Assembly: GCA_963727245.1 (NCBI GenBank)
Contig: CAVSFO010000009.1
Coordinates: 372,001 to 436,000 of the forward strand
Direction of reading: 5' to 3'
Length of the DNA stretch: 64,000 bases
From: JBKQVT01 sp963727245
GTDB taxonomy: Bacteria > Planctomycetota > Planctomycetia > Pirellulales > Thermoguttaceae
The position numbers were made by a program, and so were the translations under genes. Each line of letters opens with the position of its first letter. Within the stretch, counting starts at the first letter, position 1. The notes beneath the pieces were generated by a model. It searched no databases. It worked only from the letters and a program-made list of their open reading frames with translations, and was not told the DNA's origin. Below, piece after piece: positions 36,150 through 45,988 of the stretch.

Positions 36150-36785
36150 ATGAAAGAAAACGTGCGACTGCTCTTCGAGAAATACGCCCGGGCGTCGTTC
36201 GGTCCGGACCAGAGCGTCTTGGAGGTCGGTGCCGGCGGCGGCCGCTCGGAGCTTCTGACGCTGGCCGGCAGCGACGCCAAGGTCTGGCACACCCTCGACG
36301 TTTCCAAAGGCCCCGAGCTGACCTACAGCGGCGCGGACCCCTACCATTATCCCATCCCCGACGAGACCTATGATATCGTGATCGCCAGCCAGGTGTTGGA
36401 GCACGTGCCGAAGGTTTGGGTGTGGATCAAGGAACTGGTGGCGTCTGCCGAAAGGGCGGCCGGGTCATCACCATCAACCCGATGGGCTACCCTTACCACG
36501 GAACCGAGGTCTGCGGCGACTGCTGGCGAGTCTATCCGGAGGGCATGGCGCGCCCTCTACGACGAGGCGGGCCTGCGCGTGGAACTTTCCGTGTGCGAGA
36601 CCCTGGAGGTCCCCGGCTATCGACGTTACTGGCCGCGATACTCCTTCTTCGACCTTCCCTGGCCGGCACGCCTGATCATGCGCGCGCTGGCCCCGATCGG
36701 CTTTCCCATCGTGTGCGCGGAAGACACGATTACGATCGGCCAGAAACCGCTCGACGGTTCCCCGCACGAGAACACGACCAAGTGA
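36150..36785 (+). CDS. SAM-dependent methyltransferase, two compensating frameshifts
   Basis: Class I methyltransferase. Motif I VLEVGAGGGRSELL, DIVIASQVLEHVPKVW as motif IV, and TINPMGYPYHGTEVCGDCWR after the fold. Near 36445 the frame slips by minus one and near 36545 it returns through an extra G (GGCATG followed by an additional base), so start and stop share one frame. It probably methylates a sugar or lipid-linked intermediate; the target is unknown. The ATG follows a GAGGGAG site. Confidence 0.78.
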   Translation: MKENVRLLFEKYARASFGPDQSVLEVGAGGGRSELLTLAGSDAKVWHTLDVSKGPELTYSGADPYHYPIPDETYDIVIASQVLEHVPKVWVWIKELVASAERAAGSSPSTRWATLTTEPRSAATAGESIRRAWRALYDEAGLRVELSVCETLEVPGYRRYWPRYSFFDLPWPARLIMRALAPIGFPIVCAEDTITIGQKPLDGSPHENTTK

Positions 36786-36844
36786 CCCGGCAGAAGACCG
36801 CCGGGAAGATACTGTCCCTGGCGGCATAGAGAGCGAAAACGGCA

Positions 36845-37605
36845 ATGCCCTTTACGGAACATCGCGGCGGCGGCAAGGCAAGCGCCGACGTCACGTCGAT
36901 GCAAAAACGCTGGGACGCGGAATGGCAGTCCTGCACGGGAGCGGGAATCCCCGACCTGACATCCAGCGAGAACTGGCCTTGGGTGCGGGAGTACATCCGA
37001 CCGCCGGCCCGCGTCCTGGAAGCGGGCTGCGGTTTTGCCCGCTGGGTGGCCTTCCTCGACGCGCAAGGCTACGAAGCCTATGGCCTGGATTACTCGCCGG
37101 TGGCCGTGGAAAGGTCGCTGGCGGCCTGGCCCAAGCTGCGGTTGACGGTCGGCGACTTGCGACGCCTCCCCTACGAGGACGGATTTTTCGACGGCATCGT
37201 CAGTTTCGGCGCCATCGAGCACGATCCGGACGGACCGGAGGCCGCGCTGGCGGAAATGCGCCGCGTGCTGCGCAGCGGGGGCACGATGTTCTGCACCGTG
37301 CCCTGCATGAACGTCCTGCGGCGCTGCGGCCTGATGGCGCTGCAGGATTGGATCGTCTGCAATCCCACCATCCGCAGGCTCACGGGCGCAAGCAGGACGT
37401 GGAGTTTTTTGAATACGTCTATGGGGCGGCCGAGTACGGCCGGCTTTTGGAGAAGGCCGGTTTTGAAGTGCTGCGGCTGCTGCCGATGGCGCCGTTCAGC
37501 ATCAGTGCCAAAGGCCCGCTGAGACAGCGGTTGATCACCTGGATCCACAAGCGCTGGCCGTGGTGCCTTAACCACATGGTGGCAGCCGTCTGCCGCAAGC
37601 CATGA
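36845..37605 (+). CDS. SAM-dependent methyltransferase, one frameshift
   Basis: Class I methyltransferase of the Methyltransf_11 type. VLEAGCGFARWVAFL is motif I, YGLDYSPVAVE motif II, and IVSFGAIEHDPDGPEAAL the acceptor region. The frame shifts by minus one near 37388, after which DVEFFEYVYGAAEYGRLLEK continues to 37605. It overlaps the next glycosyltransferase start by 4 nt (ATGA). It may modify the sugar added by that enzyme. This is contextual only. Confidence 0.78.
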
Positions 37606-38795
37606 GCACGTCGAATCACCAATACAGCAACGTCGACCCGGCGGCCCGGCAACGGCCCGCCATCGTCCACGCGCCCGACTATCCGGCGCCGTACGGCGGC
37701 AATTTCATGGCCGCGTTGACGACGCTGGCCGGGCTGTGCGCCGAGCACGGCTACCGCACCGTGATGGCGCTGCCGGAGGCGGCACGCTCGAAGCCCTGGT
37801 GCGCCGCGCTGGCGGCCGGCGGCCTGCCGCTCTGCTTCCTGCCCGACAGGGCATCGACATTCCAATACGCACGGCAGCTCGCCGCCATCGCGCGGGCGGA
37901 AGGGGCGGTCCTGCTGCATACCCATTTCACGACCTATGACGTTGCCGCCCGGCTGGCGAAGTTGATGCTGCGGCTGCGGGGGCAAAGGCTGCAAATCGTC
38001 TGGCACGCCCATTCCGAGTTGCGGGGGCCGTCGCTGCCGAAGCAACCGCTGAAGAAGTGGATCAAGTACCGCCTCTTCGGCTCCGCAGCCCGCATGATCG
38101 CCGTCTCGGATTCGGTCGCCGCCGATCTGCTGGCCGTCGGTGCACCGAAGGCGGCAGTCCGCGTCGTGCCCAACGGCATCGACCTGCGCGGGCCACAACG
38201 GCCAGCCGGCCGCGGGCCGAGCTGCTCTCGGCGCTGGGGCTGGACGATGGCCGGCAGATGCTGCTGCTGTTCGGTTGGGAGCCGCTTCGCAAGGGGATCG
38301 ACGTGGCCTGCGACATGGCGGAGACCTTGGCCGGGGAGGGCTGCGATATCGTTTTGGGGGCCGTCGGGACGGAAGAGCTTCGGCAGTATGCCGAAGCACT
38401 GCGCCGCCGGGCGATCGCTCCCCTGGCTTCGCCTGCTGGCGCCGCAAGAGAACGTGGCGGACCTCTACCAGGCGGCCGCCGCGTTCCTCTCCCCCAGCCG
38501 CAGCGAAGGGCTGCCCTACTCCGTGTGCGAGGCGATGGCCAACGGCATCCCCGTCGTGCTCAGCGACATCCCCTCGATGGCCTTTGCGCATCGCAGCCCC
38601 GGGGCGGTTTTCGCGGCGCCGGGCGACAGCCGGTCGCTGGCCGAGGCCGTCCGCAGCGTGCTCGGTTGGACGCCTGACCAACGGCAGGATCGCTGCCAGG
38701 CCAATCGGGACCTCGTCCGCGGCGAGTTCGATGTGCAAGTCTGGGCCCGCCGCGTGTTTCAAATCTACCAAGACATCCTCCCAGGGAAAAATTAG
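37602..38795 (+). CDS. GT4-family glycosyltransferase, two compensating frameshifts
   Basis: GT-B glycosyltransferase. The N-terminal acceptor domain (HAPDYPAPYGGNFMAALTTL, LLHTHFTTYDVAARL, RMIAVSDSVAADL, VVPNGIDL) is in one frame. The middle (LLFGWEPLRKGIDVACDMAE) is in another, from about 38200 to 38425. The donor domain (FLSPSRSEGLPYSVCEAMAN) is back in the first. Length after correction is normal for GT4. It lies between methyltransferase and amidotransferase genes in one transcription unit. Confidence 0.83.
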   Translation: MSTSNHQYSNVDPAARQRPAIVHAPDYPAPYGGNFMAALTTLAGLCAEHGYRTVMALPEAARSKPWCAALAAGGLPLCFLPDRASTFQYARQLAAIARAEGAVLLHTHFTTYDVAARLAKLMLRLRGQRLQIVWHAHSELRGPSLPKQPLKKWIKYRLFGSAARMIAVSDSVAADLLAVGAPKAAVRVVPNGIDLRGPQRPAGRGPSCSRRWGWTMAGRCCCCSVGSRFARGSTWPATWRRPWPGRAAISFWGPSGRKSFGSMPKHCAAGRSLPWLRLLAPQENVADLYQAAAAFLSPSRSEGLPYSVCEAMANGIPVVLSDIPSMAFAHRSPGAVFAAPGDSRSLAEAVRSVLGWTPDQRQDRCQANRDLVRGEFDVQVWARRVFQIYQDILPGKN

Positions 38796-38823
38796 GCAGG
38801 CGCCCCCGGGCGCAGCAGATACG

Positions 38824-40730
38824 ATGTGCGGCATTTGCGGCATCTTTCGCCCCGATAACGGACCGATCGACCCCCAGCGCGTGACGCGGATGCGCGACGC
38901 CATGACGCGGCGCGGTCCGGACGACAGCGGGCTGGCATGCGGGCCTGGCTTCGCGCTGGGACACCGCCGGCTCTCCATCATCGACCTGTCGCCGGCCGGA
39001 CATCAGCCCATGGAGAACGAGGACGGCTCGGTCATCATCACGTTCAACGGCGAAATCTACAACTTCGCCGACCTCCGCCCCAGCCTGGTCGAGGCGGGTC
39101 ATCGCTTCCGCTCCCGCACGGACACGGAGACGCTCATCCACGGTTACGAGCAGTGGGGCTTGGAGGGGCTGTTGCGGCGGATCCGCGGCATGTACGCCTT
39201 CGCCATCGTCGACCTCCGCCAGGCGGCGGCCATTCACCTGGTCCGCGATCCGCTGGGCAAGAAGCCGCTGTTCTTCCGCTGGGCCGAGGGGGAATTGTCG
39301 TTCGCCTCTTCGGCGCGGGCCCTGGTCGAGGCGCTCGGCGCGGCGCCGGCGATCGATGCGGCTGCGGTCGATGCCCTGTTGTGGAACCGCTATATTCCCG
39401 GTCCGGGGACCATTTTCGCCGGCGTGGAGAAGCTTTCGCCCGGTCATGCCTGGAGCCTGGGCAGCGACGGCGCGGCGCGGCGGTATCGGCATTGGCAGCC
39501 CGACTTCTTCCATGCCGAAGAGGGCGTGGCCGAGAACGTCTGGCTCGATCGCGTCGAGGAGGCCCTCACCACGGCGGTGCGGCGGCGCTTCGTGGCCGAC
39601 GTGCCGGTGGGCGTGATGCTCTCCGGCGGCGTCGACTCCAGCCTGGTGACGGCGATCGCGGCCAAGACGATGGGGGCGGTGAAGACTTTTTGCGTGGCCA
39701 ACGAAGATCTGGCCGCCGACGAGAGCGGCTACGCCCTGGCGGTCGCCCGCCGCTACCACACCGACCACCACGTGCTGCCGGTGCGGAGCAACGTGCGGGC
39801 GAATCTGCCGCAACTGGTGGCGGCCATGGGCGAGCCGCTGGCCGACGCCTCGGCCGCCAACCTGCTGGCCATCGCGCAACTGGCGCGGTGGTCGGTCACC
39901 GTGGTGCTCACCGGCGACGGCGGCGACGAGGCCTTCGGCGGCTACACCGAGTTCTGGGGCGCGCACCTGGCCGAGCGCACCCGCCGCTGGCTGCCCGCGA
40001 TGCTCTTGCCGCCGTTGCGCAGCGCCGGCGAGTGGCTGCGAGGCAAGCGGGGTAACTTGCGGCGGGCGGGGACGTTTCTTGGGCATGGTCGTCAATCCGC
40101 TGGAGGACACCTGTGCCGGCCTCCGCCGCGCCGAAGCCATCTTGCGCGACACGCTCTATACGCCGCAATTTCACGCCGCCTTGCAGGGACGCCGCCCCGG
40201 CGACCACGTGTACGCGGCACTGGGCGAAAATGCCGGCGGGTCCTGGTCGGACCGCGTCATGCAAGCGCACATGCAGACCGTGCTGGCCGACGACTACTTG
40301 CCCAAGGTGGACTTGGCGACCATGGGCGCCAGCCTGGAAGGCCGCTGCCCCTTCCTCGATTTCGACGTGATCGAACTGGCCATGCGGATGCCCGAGCGCG
40401 CTGCGCTTCAGCGGCGGCAGGCCGAAAGGGCTGCTGCGCCAGTTGGCCCATCGCTACCTGCCGGCGGCGGGCATCGACCGCCGCAAGCAAGGGTTCAGTG
40501 CCCCGATCGATCTGTGGTTCCGCCGCGACTGGCACGACCTGACCGAGCGGTTCATCCTGGGGCCGAACGTGGAGCGGCGCGGCTGGTTCCGCCGCGAGGC
40601 CCTCGGGCAACTCGTGGCAGAACATGCCCGCGGCGCCGACCACGGCGAGTTGCTCTGGGCCTTGCTGATCCTGGAACTCTGGGTGCAGATGGCGGTGGAA
40701 GGCACCGTCAGTCCCGAGGGAAGCGTTTGA
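38824..40730 (+). CDS. asnB: AsnB-like glutamine amidotransferase (asparagine synthase family), two frameshifts
   Basis: N-terminal class II glutaminase with Cys2 nucleophile (MCGICGIF), RRGPDDSG and FNGEIYNF. An ATP-PPase synthetase domain carries the PP-loop VMLSGGVDSSLV and VLTGDGGDEAFGGY. DDYLPKVDLATMGASLEGRC and RKQGFSAPIDLWFRRDW close the domain. Frame breaks lie near 40075 and 40410, each equivalent to one extra base. AsnB homologues in exosortase-linked polysaccharide loci amidate sugars or uronic acids. That role is plausible beside the uronic-acid genes but unproven. Confidence 0.88.
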
Positions 40731-41845
40731 TGGCGAAGGGCCCAAAGATGCCGCCTGCCAAAGTGACCCATCTGATTGCGACCTTGCGGCGCGGGGGTGC
40801 GGAAAAGCAGCTCTGGTGCCTGGCCACGGCGTTGCGGCGGCAGGGCTGGCCGCAGACGGTGATCGCCTTCGATTCCGGCGGCGCCTGGGAGTCGCGGCTG
40901 CGCGAGGCGGGCATTGCGGTGTACGGCGTGGCGCCGCATCGGATCAAGCCCTGGCGGTTGTGGCGGCTGCGCCGCCTGTTGCGGCAAGAGCGGCCGCAGA
41001 TCGTCATGTCCTGGTCGTCCAGCAGCGCGATCTACGCCCGCTGGGCCTGCCCGCGGCGGCCGGCGTTGCAGGTCTTCGGCATCCGCGGCGACTTGACGAT
41101 CGACTCGAATACCTGCCGCCCGGCGCGGCATTTCTGGCTGGTCCGCAATGCCCTGGAGCACGCGGATTGCGCGGTGAGCAACTCGCAATACAGCCTGGAA
41201 GCGTTGCGCCGGCGCGGCGTCCGCCTCCGCCGCAGCGAAGTGGTCCGCAATGTCGTCGCCATCGGGGGCAGGGCCCAGCCGGGCGCGGCGGTGGACAGGC
41301 CGCGGATTGTCGCCATCGGGTCGCTGATTCCGCGGAAGGGATACGACGTGCTGCTGCGGGCGGCGGCGGCCTTGAAGGCCGCGGGAAAGGCGTTCGAGTT
41401 GTGGATCGTCGGCGAGGGTCCGGAGCGGCCGCGCCTGGAGGCCCTGGCGGCCGAGTTGCAGTTGGGCGAGGGGGTGCGTTTTCTCGGCGAGGTGGCCGAT
41501 GCCCAGGACTTGCTGGCCGGCGCCCATGTTTTTGCACACCCCGCCTATAGCGAGGGGCTGTGCAACGTCATTTTGGAGGCCATGGCCGAGGGCGTCCCGG
41601 TGGTCGCCACTCCGGCCGGCGCTACGGTAGAATTCATTGAGCCGGATCGCAGCGGGCTGCTGGTGACGGCGGGTTGCCCGCAATCGCTGGCCGGCGCCTT
41701 GGGACGGCTGTTGGACGATCCCGCGCTGCGGGAGCGACTGGGCCGGGCGGGGTTGGAGCGGGTGCGCGAGGACTGCGGCGAAGACCGCGTGGCGCAGCGG
41801 TACGTGGAGATTTTCAGCGGCCTGCTTGCAGACCGATCAACGTAG
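40730..41845 (+). CDS. GT4-family glycosyltransferase
   Basis: 371-aa intact GT-B enzyme. N-terminal LIATLRRGGAEKQLWCLA, donor-domain start IVAIGSLIPRKGYDVLLRAA, and the E-x7-E motif HPAYSEGLCNVILEAMAEG. ATG overlaps the previous stop (TGATG). Similar to N-acetylgalactosaminyl and mannosyl transferases in general layout; donor unknown. Confidence 0.88.
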   Translation: MAKGPKMPPAKVTHLIATLRRGGAEKQLWCLATALRRQGWPQTVIAFDSGGAWESRLREAGIAVYGVAPHRIKPWRLWRLRRLLRQERPQIVMSWSSSSAIYARWACPRRPALQVFGIRGDLTIDSNTCRPARHFWLVRNALEHADCAVSNSQYSLEALRRRGVRLRRSEVVRNVVAIGGRAQPGAAVDRPRIVAIGSLIPRKGYDVLLRAAAALKAAGKAFELWIVGEGPERPRLEALAAELQLGEGVRFLGEVADAQDLLAGAHVFAHPAYSEGLCNVILEAMAEGVPVVATPAGATVEFIEPDRSGLLVTAGCPQSLAGALGRLLDDPALRERLGRAGLERVREDCGEDRVAQRYVEIFSGLLADRST

Positions 41846-41855
41846 GAGAGGTTCC

Positions 41856-43088
41856 TTGGACATCGTTGTTTTTTTGGCCCTCTGGGCCCTGATCTTTACC
41901 CTGCCCTGGGAAGCGAATTACGAGGTTCAGGGCTTTCTTCCCGGCTTTGAAACGGGCATGCGCCTCATGGGCGCAGTGACCTTCTTGCTCGGGATCTTCA
42001 CCATGCTCGTGACGTTCTCGATGCGGCGGCTTCCGCGGGCCTTTATTCCCCTGGGTTTGTTCGTGGCCTGGAGCTTCGTGGGGATGTTCTGGAGCCTGGA
42101 TCCCGAGGTCACGCAGACGATGAGCGTGACCTTCTTGTTGCTGTTGACGCTCGTCTGGCTGATCTGGCAGTATGCCGACTCGGTTCCTCGGCAGGAGTGG
42201 TTGATGCGGGCGTTCGTTTGCGGGATGGTGATCGCCTTGCTCGACATGTATTACAACATCGCCCGGGGCGTGGACCCGTTAGGCGGAACGAAGATGTTGC
42301 GCTACGCGTCGACCGGCGCGAATCCCAACGGCATGGGTATGTGCCTGGTGATCGCCATCAATTTCGCCTACTACCTGGTCACGCGGCCCGGCCGCAAAGC
42401 CGGCATCCTGCTCAAGTTCGCCTACTGGGGCTTCATGCTGGCCGCGGCGGTGGCCGTGTTCTGGACCGGTTCGCGGTCCGCCGTGCTCGATCTGGCCATC
42501 TGGCTGCTTCTCACCGTGACGACGGTATTCCGGGTCGGGTGGAAGCCGGCCGTGGTTCTCGTTCTCTGTCTGGGCGCCGCCGTCTACATCATCCCCCGCG
42601 TTCGTGCCGGCAGGTCTCCTCACGCGCGTGCAGGAGGGGACGCATGCCGGGACGTTTCAAGAGCGGATCGACCTTTGGGAACAGTCGTTCCAGGCATGGG
42701 TCAAGAATCCCATCCTGGGCATCGGGTCGGGAGCCACCTCCACCTCCGGGGCGCGGAAAACGTCAGCCATAACACGTTCCTCACCGTGGTCACGGAAAAC
42801 GGCCTCATCGGAGTGGCCGTCTATACGGCGATTTGGCTGCTGCTGCTGGCCGACATACGATCGATGCCGAAAATCGACAGGACCTTCTGGATCATCATGA
42901 TCGCCAGCAACCTCCCCAGCGTCATGTCGGCAAGCCTCGAATATAGCAAAACACTTTGGTTCATTTGGGCTATGGTCTTCGCCCAGAGTGCCGCGCTGCG
43001 CGCTAACCCGTCGGCCCTGGCCCGCCCCCTGCCGGGGAGAGTCGCGTTCCAGCCGCCGTACACGTTTTCTAAGGTGCCGAAGCGCTAA
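41856..43088 (+). CDS. O-antigen ligase / Wzy-type polymerase, two compensating frameshifts
   Basis: Polytopic membrane protein of the Wzy_C family with about 10 hydrophobic segments. ASTGANPNGMGMCLVIAINF and FWTGSRSAVLDLAIW are typical of O-antigen ligases and polymerases, followed by the periplasmic loop LWEQSFQAWVKNPILGIGSG and ENVSHNTFLTVVTENGLIG, which contains the conserved His. The loop segment between about 42600 and 42750 is shifted by one frame. The start is TTG with AGGAG upstream. It probably polymerises the repeat unit; ligase activity is the alternative. Confidence 0.83.
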   Translation: MDIVVFLALWALIFTLPWEANYEVQGFLPGFETGMRLMGAVTFLLGIFTMLVTFSMRRLPRAFIPLGLFVAWSFVGMFWSLDPEVTQTMSVTFLLLLTLVWLIWQYADSVPRQEWLMRAFVCGMVIALLDMYYNIARGVDPLGGTKMLRYASTGANPNGMGMCLVIAINFAYYLVTRPGRKAGILLKFAYWGFMLAAAVAVFWTGSRSAVLDLAIWLLLTVTTVFRVGWKPAVVLVLCLGAAVYIIPRVRAGRSPHARAGGDACRDVSRADRPLGTVVPGMGQESHPGHRVGSHLHLRGAENVSHNTFLTVVTENGLIGVAVYTAIWLLLLADIRSMPKIDRTFWIIMIASNLPSVMSASLEYSKTLWFIWAMVFAQSAALRANPSALARPLPGRVAFQPPYTFSKVPKR

Positions 43089-44410
43089 TGCAAAGCGGAG
43101 CAATACGCGTGCCTGCCAGTGCCACGGAAGCGGCTGCCGGCAGAATAGGACTCAAGGAAGTGGGACTCCTCGGCTGCACCCTGCTCGTGTGCGGGTGTCT
43201 GCACTTGCTCTTCCCGGATCGCATCGAGAACTGGAAGTCGGCCCGCCTGGGCTCGCTGCTGAGCTATCCCTATAACACGGATAGCGGAGAGTACGCCTTC
43301 CTGGTCGTGACATTTCCGCACGGTTTGAAAGAGCACGAGGCCCGTGCGCTGCGGCCGCTTTACCCCGGGCTGGCCTTCCTCGTCTACCAGCCGCTGCGGC
43401 TGCTGGAGCGTTGGATTCCCGAGAAGATTTGCCGGCAGGCCGCCGTCCTGACCGCCGAGGGCGGCGGCGCCTCCGTTTGGAAAGGGGTGGATCTGCGCGA
43501 CATGGTGACGGCCTGGGCAGCCCTGATCGTGGTCAACGTCGTCCTCTACATGACCTCGCTGCTGCTCATCCTCTCGTCGCTGCGACGGGTCTTTCCCCCG
43601 TCGCTGGCCCTGTTGCTGACGATGGTTCCGGCGACGCAACGAAACGCCATCGACTTCCTCCTCGTCCCGGCGACCGATGTGTTCAACGTGCTCTTGCCGG
43701 CCATTTTCCTGTACACGGCGACCGCCCTGTGGTCGAAGAAACGCGGCGGACTGGCCACGGCGCTGGCCTTGGGGGTGGGCGTGCTTGGAAAAGGGGTCTT
43801 GTACCCCTTCTGCAACTGGCTCTACGAACATCTCGCCGTCAGGGATTGGCGCCGCGGCTGGCGGACGGCGCTGCTCTGCACAAGCTTGTTCGCGCTGCCG
43901 ACGCTGCTCTACCTGGGGCTGGCCTGGCTGACCGGCATGACGAACTGGAGTCACGACGTGAACGTCGCCCGCGACCGGGATTTCATCTGGATGATCGACG
44001 ACCTTCGCAAGGGCATGTTCGCGGCGATTCCCTGGCGGTGGTTGAGCAGCCTGGGCACGCACCTGAGACAGTTCGTGGTGGGCTGGCCCGTCCCCTTGGT
44101 CCTCTGCGCGGTGTTGGCGCTGCGGAAAGACGTGGCTCCCTTCGTCCTGGGGCGCGATTTGAAGAGACACCTCGTCTTCTACGTTGTGGCCGCTGCCGCG
44201 TTCTTTGTTTTGGGGCCGTTCCTTTACCCCCGCCTGAGTATCTGCTATTATCCCGCAGTAGTCGTTTTGCTGGGCGTCCTGGCGGCGCGGAAACTCGCCC
44301 GGCCGGGCGTCGTGCTGCTGTTGGCAGTTGTCGCCCAGATGGTCGTCTTTGCCGTCGTTAACCAGTTCCAGGGTCTTCTGCCGCCGGAATGGGTCGCCTG
44401 GTTGAAGTAG
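43088..44410 (+). CDS. Polytopic membrane protein, possible GT-C type enzyme
   Basis: 440 aa with about 9-10 hydrophobic helices. A large first periplasmic loop contains DSGEYAFLVVTFPHGLKEHE. The DSGEY acidic pair and long loop after the first helix resemble GT-C glycosyltransferases (PMT-like). No further family motif was recognised. ATG overlaps the preceding TAA. Its place between the polymerase and the GT2 enzyme supports a role in lipid-linked sugar transfer. This is low-resolution inference. Confidence 0.65.
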   Translation: MQSGAIRVPASATEAAAGRIGLKEVGLLGCTLLVCGCLHLLFPDRIENWKSARLGSLLSYPYNTDSGEYAFLVVTFPHGLKEHEARALRPLYPGLAFLVYQPLRLLERWIPEKICRQAAVLTAEGGGASVWKGVDLRDMVTAWAALIVVNVVLYMTSLLLILSSLRRVFPPSLALLLTMVPATQRNAIDFLLVPATDVFNVLLPAIFLYTATALWSKKRGGLATALALGVGVLGKGVLYPFCNWLYEHLAVRDWRRGWRTALLCTSLFALPTLLYLGLAWLTGMTNWSHDVNVARDRDFIWMIDDLRKGMFAAIPWRWLSSLGTHLRQFVVGWPVPLVLCAVLALRKDVAPFVLGRDLKRHLVFYVVAAAAFFVLGPFLYPRLSICYYPAVVVLLGVLAARKLARPGVVLLLAVVAQMVVFAVVNQFQGLLPPEWVAWLK

Positions 44411-44481
44411 TGCGATGAAACACGTCCTTGAACATGACTGCGGCCGCGAAACGGCCGTCCGCCGATTCGCAAGCGTTCACC

Positions 44482-44494
44482 GGGGACTGTCCCC
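44482..44494. repeat. GGGGACTGTCCCC palindrome
   Basis: A perfect 6-bp-arm palindrome, related to the unit at 15298-15310, in the leader of the GT2-methyltransferase gene. Its presence argues that translation starts downstream of it. Confidence 0.5.
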
Positions 44495-44540
44495 CTGCGC
44501 GACCCGAAAAATGGACCAGTTCCCAGCCGGGGGTTCCAGA

Positions 44541-45986
44541 GTGCCTAACACCATGAACGATCTTCCGCCCGTTGCCGTCCGCAAGCTTTCGGTGCTGGTC
44601 CCGCTGTACAACGAGCGCTGGACCTTGGCGACGATCCTCCGCCGGGTGCTGGCCGTGCCGTTGGACCTGGAGTTGGAGCTGATCGTGGTCGACGACGGAT
44701 CGAGCGACGGGTCGTGGGAGGAGTTGCAGCGGGTGGCCGCCGGCGACCCCCGCATCCGCACCTTCCGCCACGACTGCAACCGCGGCAAGGGCGCGGCCAT
44801 CCGCACCGCCATCGGACAGATGACCGGCGACGTGGCCGTCGTCCAGGACGCCGATCTGGAATACGACCCCGCCGATTACCTGCGCCTTCTGGTCCCGATC
44901 CGCGACGGGCGGGCGGACGCCGTCTTCGGCTCCCGCTTCGCCGGCGAGACGCATCGCGTCCTCTACTTCTGGCACAGCGTGGGCAACAAGCTCCTCACCA
45001 TGCTCTCCAACATCGCCAACGACGTCAATCTCACCGACATGGAGACGTGTTACAAGATGGTGCGGGCCGACGTGCTCCGGCAGCTTCGCCTGGCCAGCAA
45101 CACCTTCACCTTGGAGCCGGAAATCACCTGCCGCCTGGCCCAATGGGGCGCGCGGATCTACGAAGTGCCCATCAGCTACTCCGGCCGCACCTATCTGGAA
45201 GGAAAAAAGATCAAGGCCGTCGACGGCCTCAAGGTGCTGGGCGAACTGCTCCACTGCCGCTGGCTCGATCCGCAGTTCACCCATCACCGCGGCTTCTACA
45301 TGCTGAAATCGATCGCCCGGGCCCGCAATTTCAACCGCTGGCTGCTGGCGCAGTGCCGCCCCTGGCTGGGCTCGCGAATCCTGGAAGCCGGGGCGGGGAT
45401 CGGCAGCCTCAGCGCGCTGCTGCTGGGCCGCTCGCGGCTGGTGCTGGTGGACAGCGAGCCCATGTTCACCGCCCGCTTGCAAGCGCAGTTCGGCCAGCGC
45501 GGCAACGTGCGCGTGATTCAGGCCGACCTGACCAGGCCCGCGGACGCCGCGCTCTGGAAAGACGAGTCGATCGACACCGTCCTCTGCTGCGGAGTCCTGG
45601 AGCACCTCGCTCCCGACGAAGCGGTGCTGCGGTCGTTCCGCGACAGCTTGCAGCCCGGCGGCCATTGCGTCGTCGTCGTGCCGGCGGAAGCGTGGCTCTA
45701 CAACGACATGGACCGCCAACAGGGACATCTGCGCCGCTATGGCGCGGCGGAACTCCGCCAGAAGATGGAGCGCGCAGGCTTCGAGGTCGTGTTCTCGCGC
45801 AGCGTGGGCAAACTGGGATCGCTGCTGTGGTGGTTCTCCGGCCGCGTGCTGCGCCGCCGCCAGGTCGGTCCGCGGCAAATCGTTTGGGCAGACCGCCTCT
45901 TCCCCCTCACGCGCCGGCTGGACTGCTGCGTGCCGGTGGCGGGCAGGACGCTGGTCATGGTGGGGCGGCGGAAGGAAACAGTGTAA
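44541..45986 (+). CDS. GT2 glycosyltransferase fused to a SAM-dependent methyltransferase
   Basis: The N-terminal GT-A domain (about 15-255) has SVLVPLYNERWTLATILRRV, the VVDDGSSDGSW nucleotide motif, QDADLEYDP (DxD-like) and TCYKMVRADV. This is the DPM/GtrB polyprenyl-phosphate sugar type. The C-terminal half is a class I methyltransferase (RILEAGAGIGSLSALLLG, LVDSEP, VLCCGVLEHLAPDE). A single continuous frame supports a genuine fusion. GTG at 44541 has GGGGG at suitable distance; ATG 44553 or an upstream start near 44415 are alternatives. It may prime polyprenyl phosphate with a sugar that is then modified. Confidence 0.83.
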   Translation: MPNTMNDLPPVAVRKLSVLVPLYNERWTLATILRRVLAVPLDLELELIVVDDGSSDGSWEELQRVAAGDPRIRTFRHDCNRGKGAAIRTAIGQMTGDVAVVQDADLEYDPADYLRLLVPIRDGRADAVFGSRFAGETHRVLYFWHSVGNKLLTMLSNIANDVNLTDMETCYKMVRADVLRQLRLASNTFTLEPEITCRLAQWGARIYEVPISYSGRTYLEGKKIKAVDGLKVLGELLHCRWLDPQFTHHRGFYMLKSIARARNFNRWLLAQCRPWLGSRILEAGAGIGSLSALLLGRSRLVLVDSEPMFTARLQAQFGQRGNVRVIQADLTRPADAALWKDESIDTVLCCGVLEHLAPDEAVLRSFRDSLQPGGHCVVVVPAEAWLYNDMDRQQGHLRRYGAAELRQKMERAGFEVVFSRSVGKLGSLLWWFSGRVLRRRQVGPRQIVWADRLFPLTRRLDCCVPVAGRTLVMVGRRKETV

Positions 45987-45988
45987 TT

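Noticed and set aside
33503..36307. A 934-residue open frame on the minus strand
   Set aside because: Antisense to two glycosyltransferase genes with clear motifs. Composition is typical of a shadow frame.
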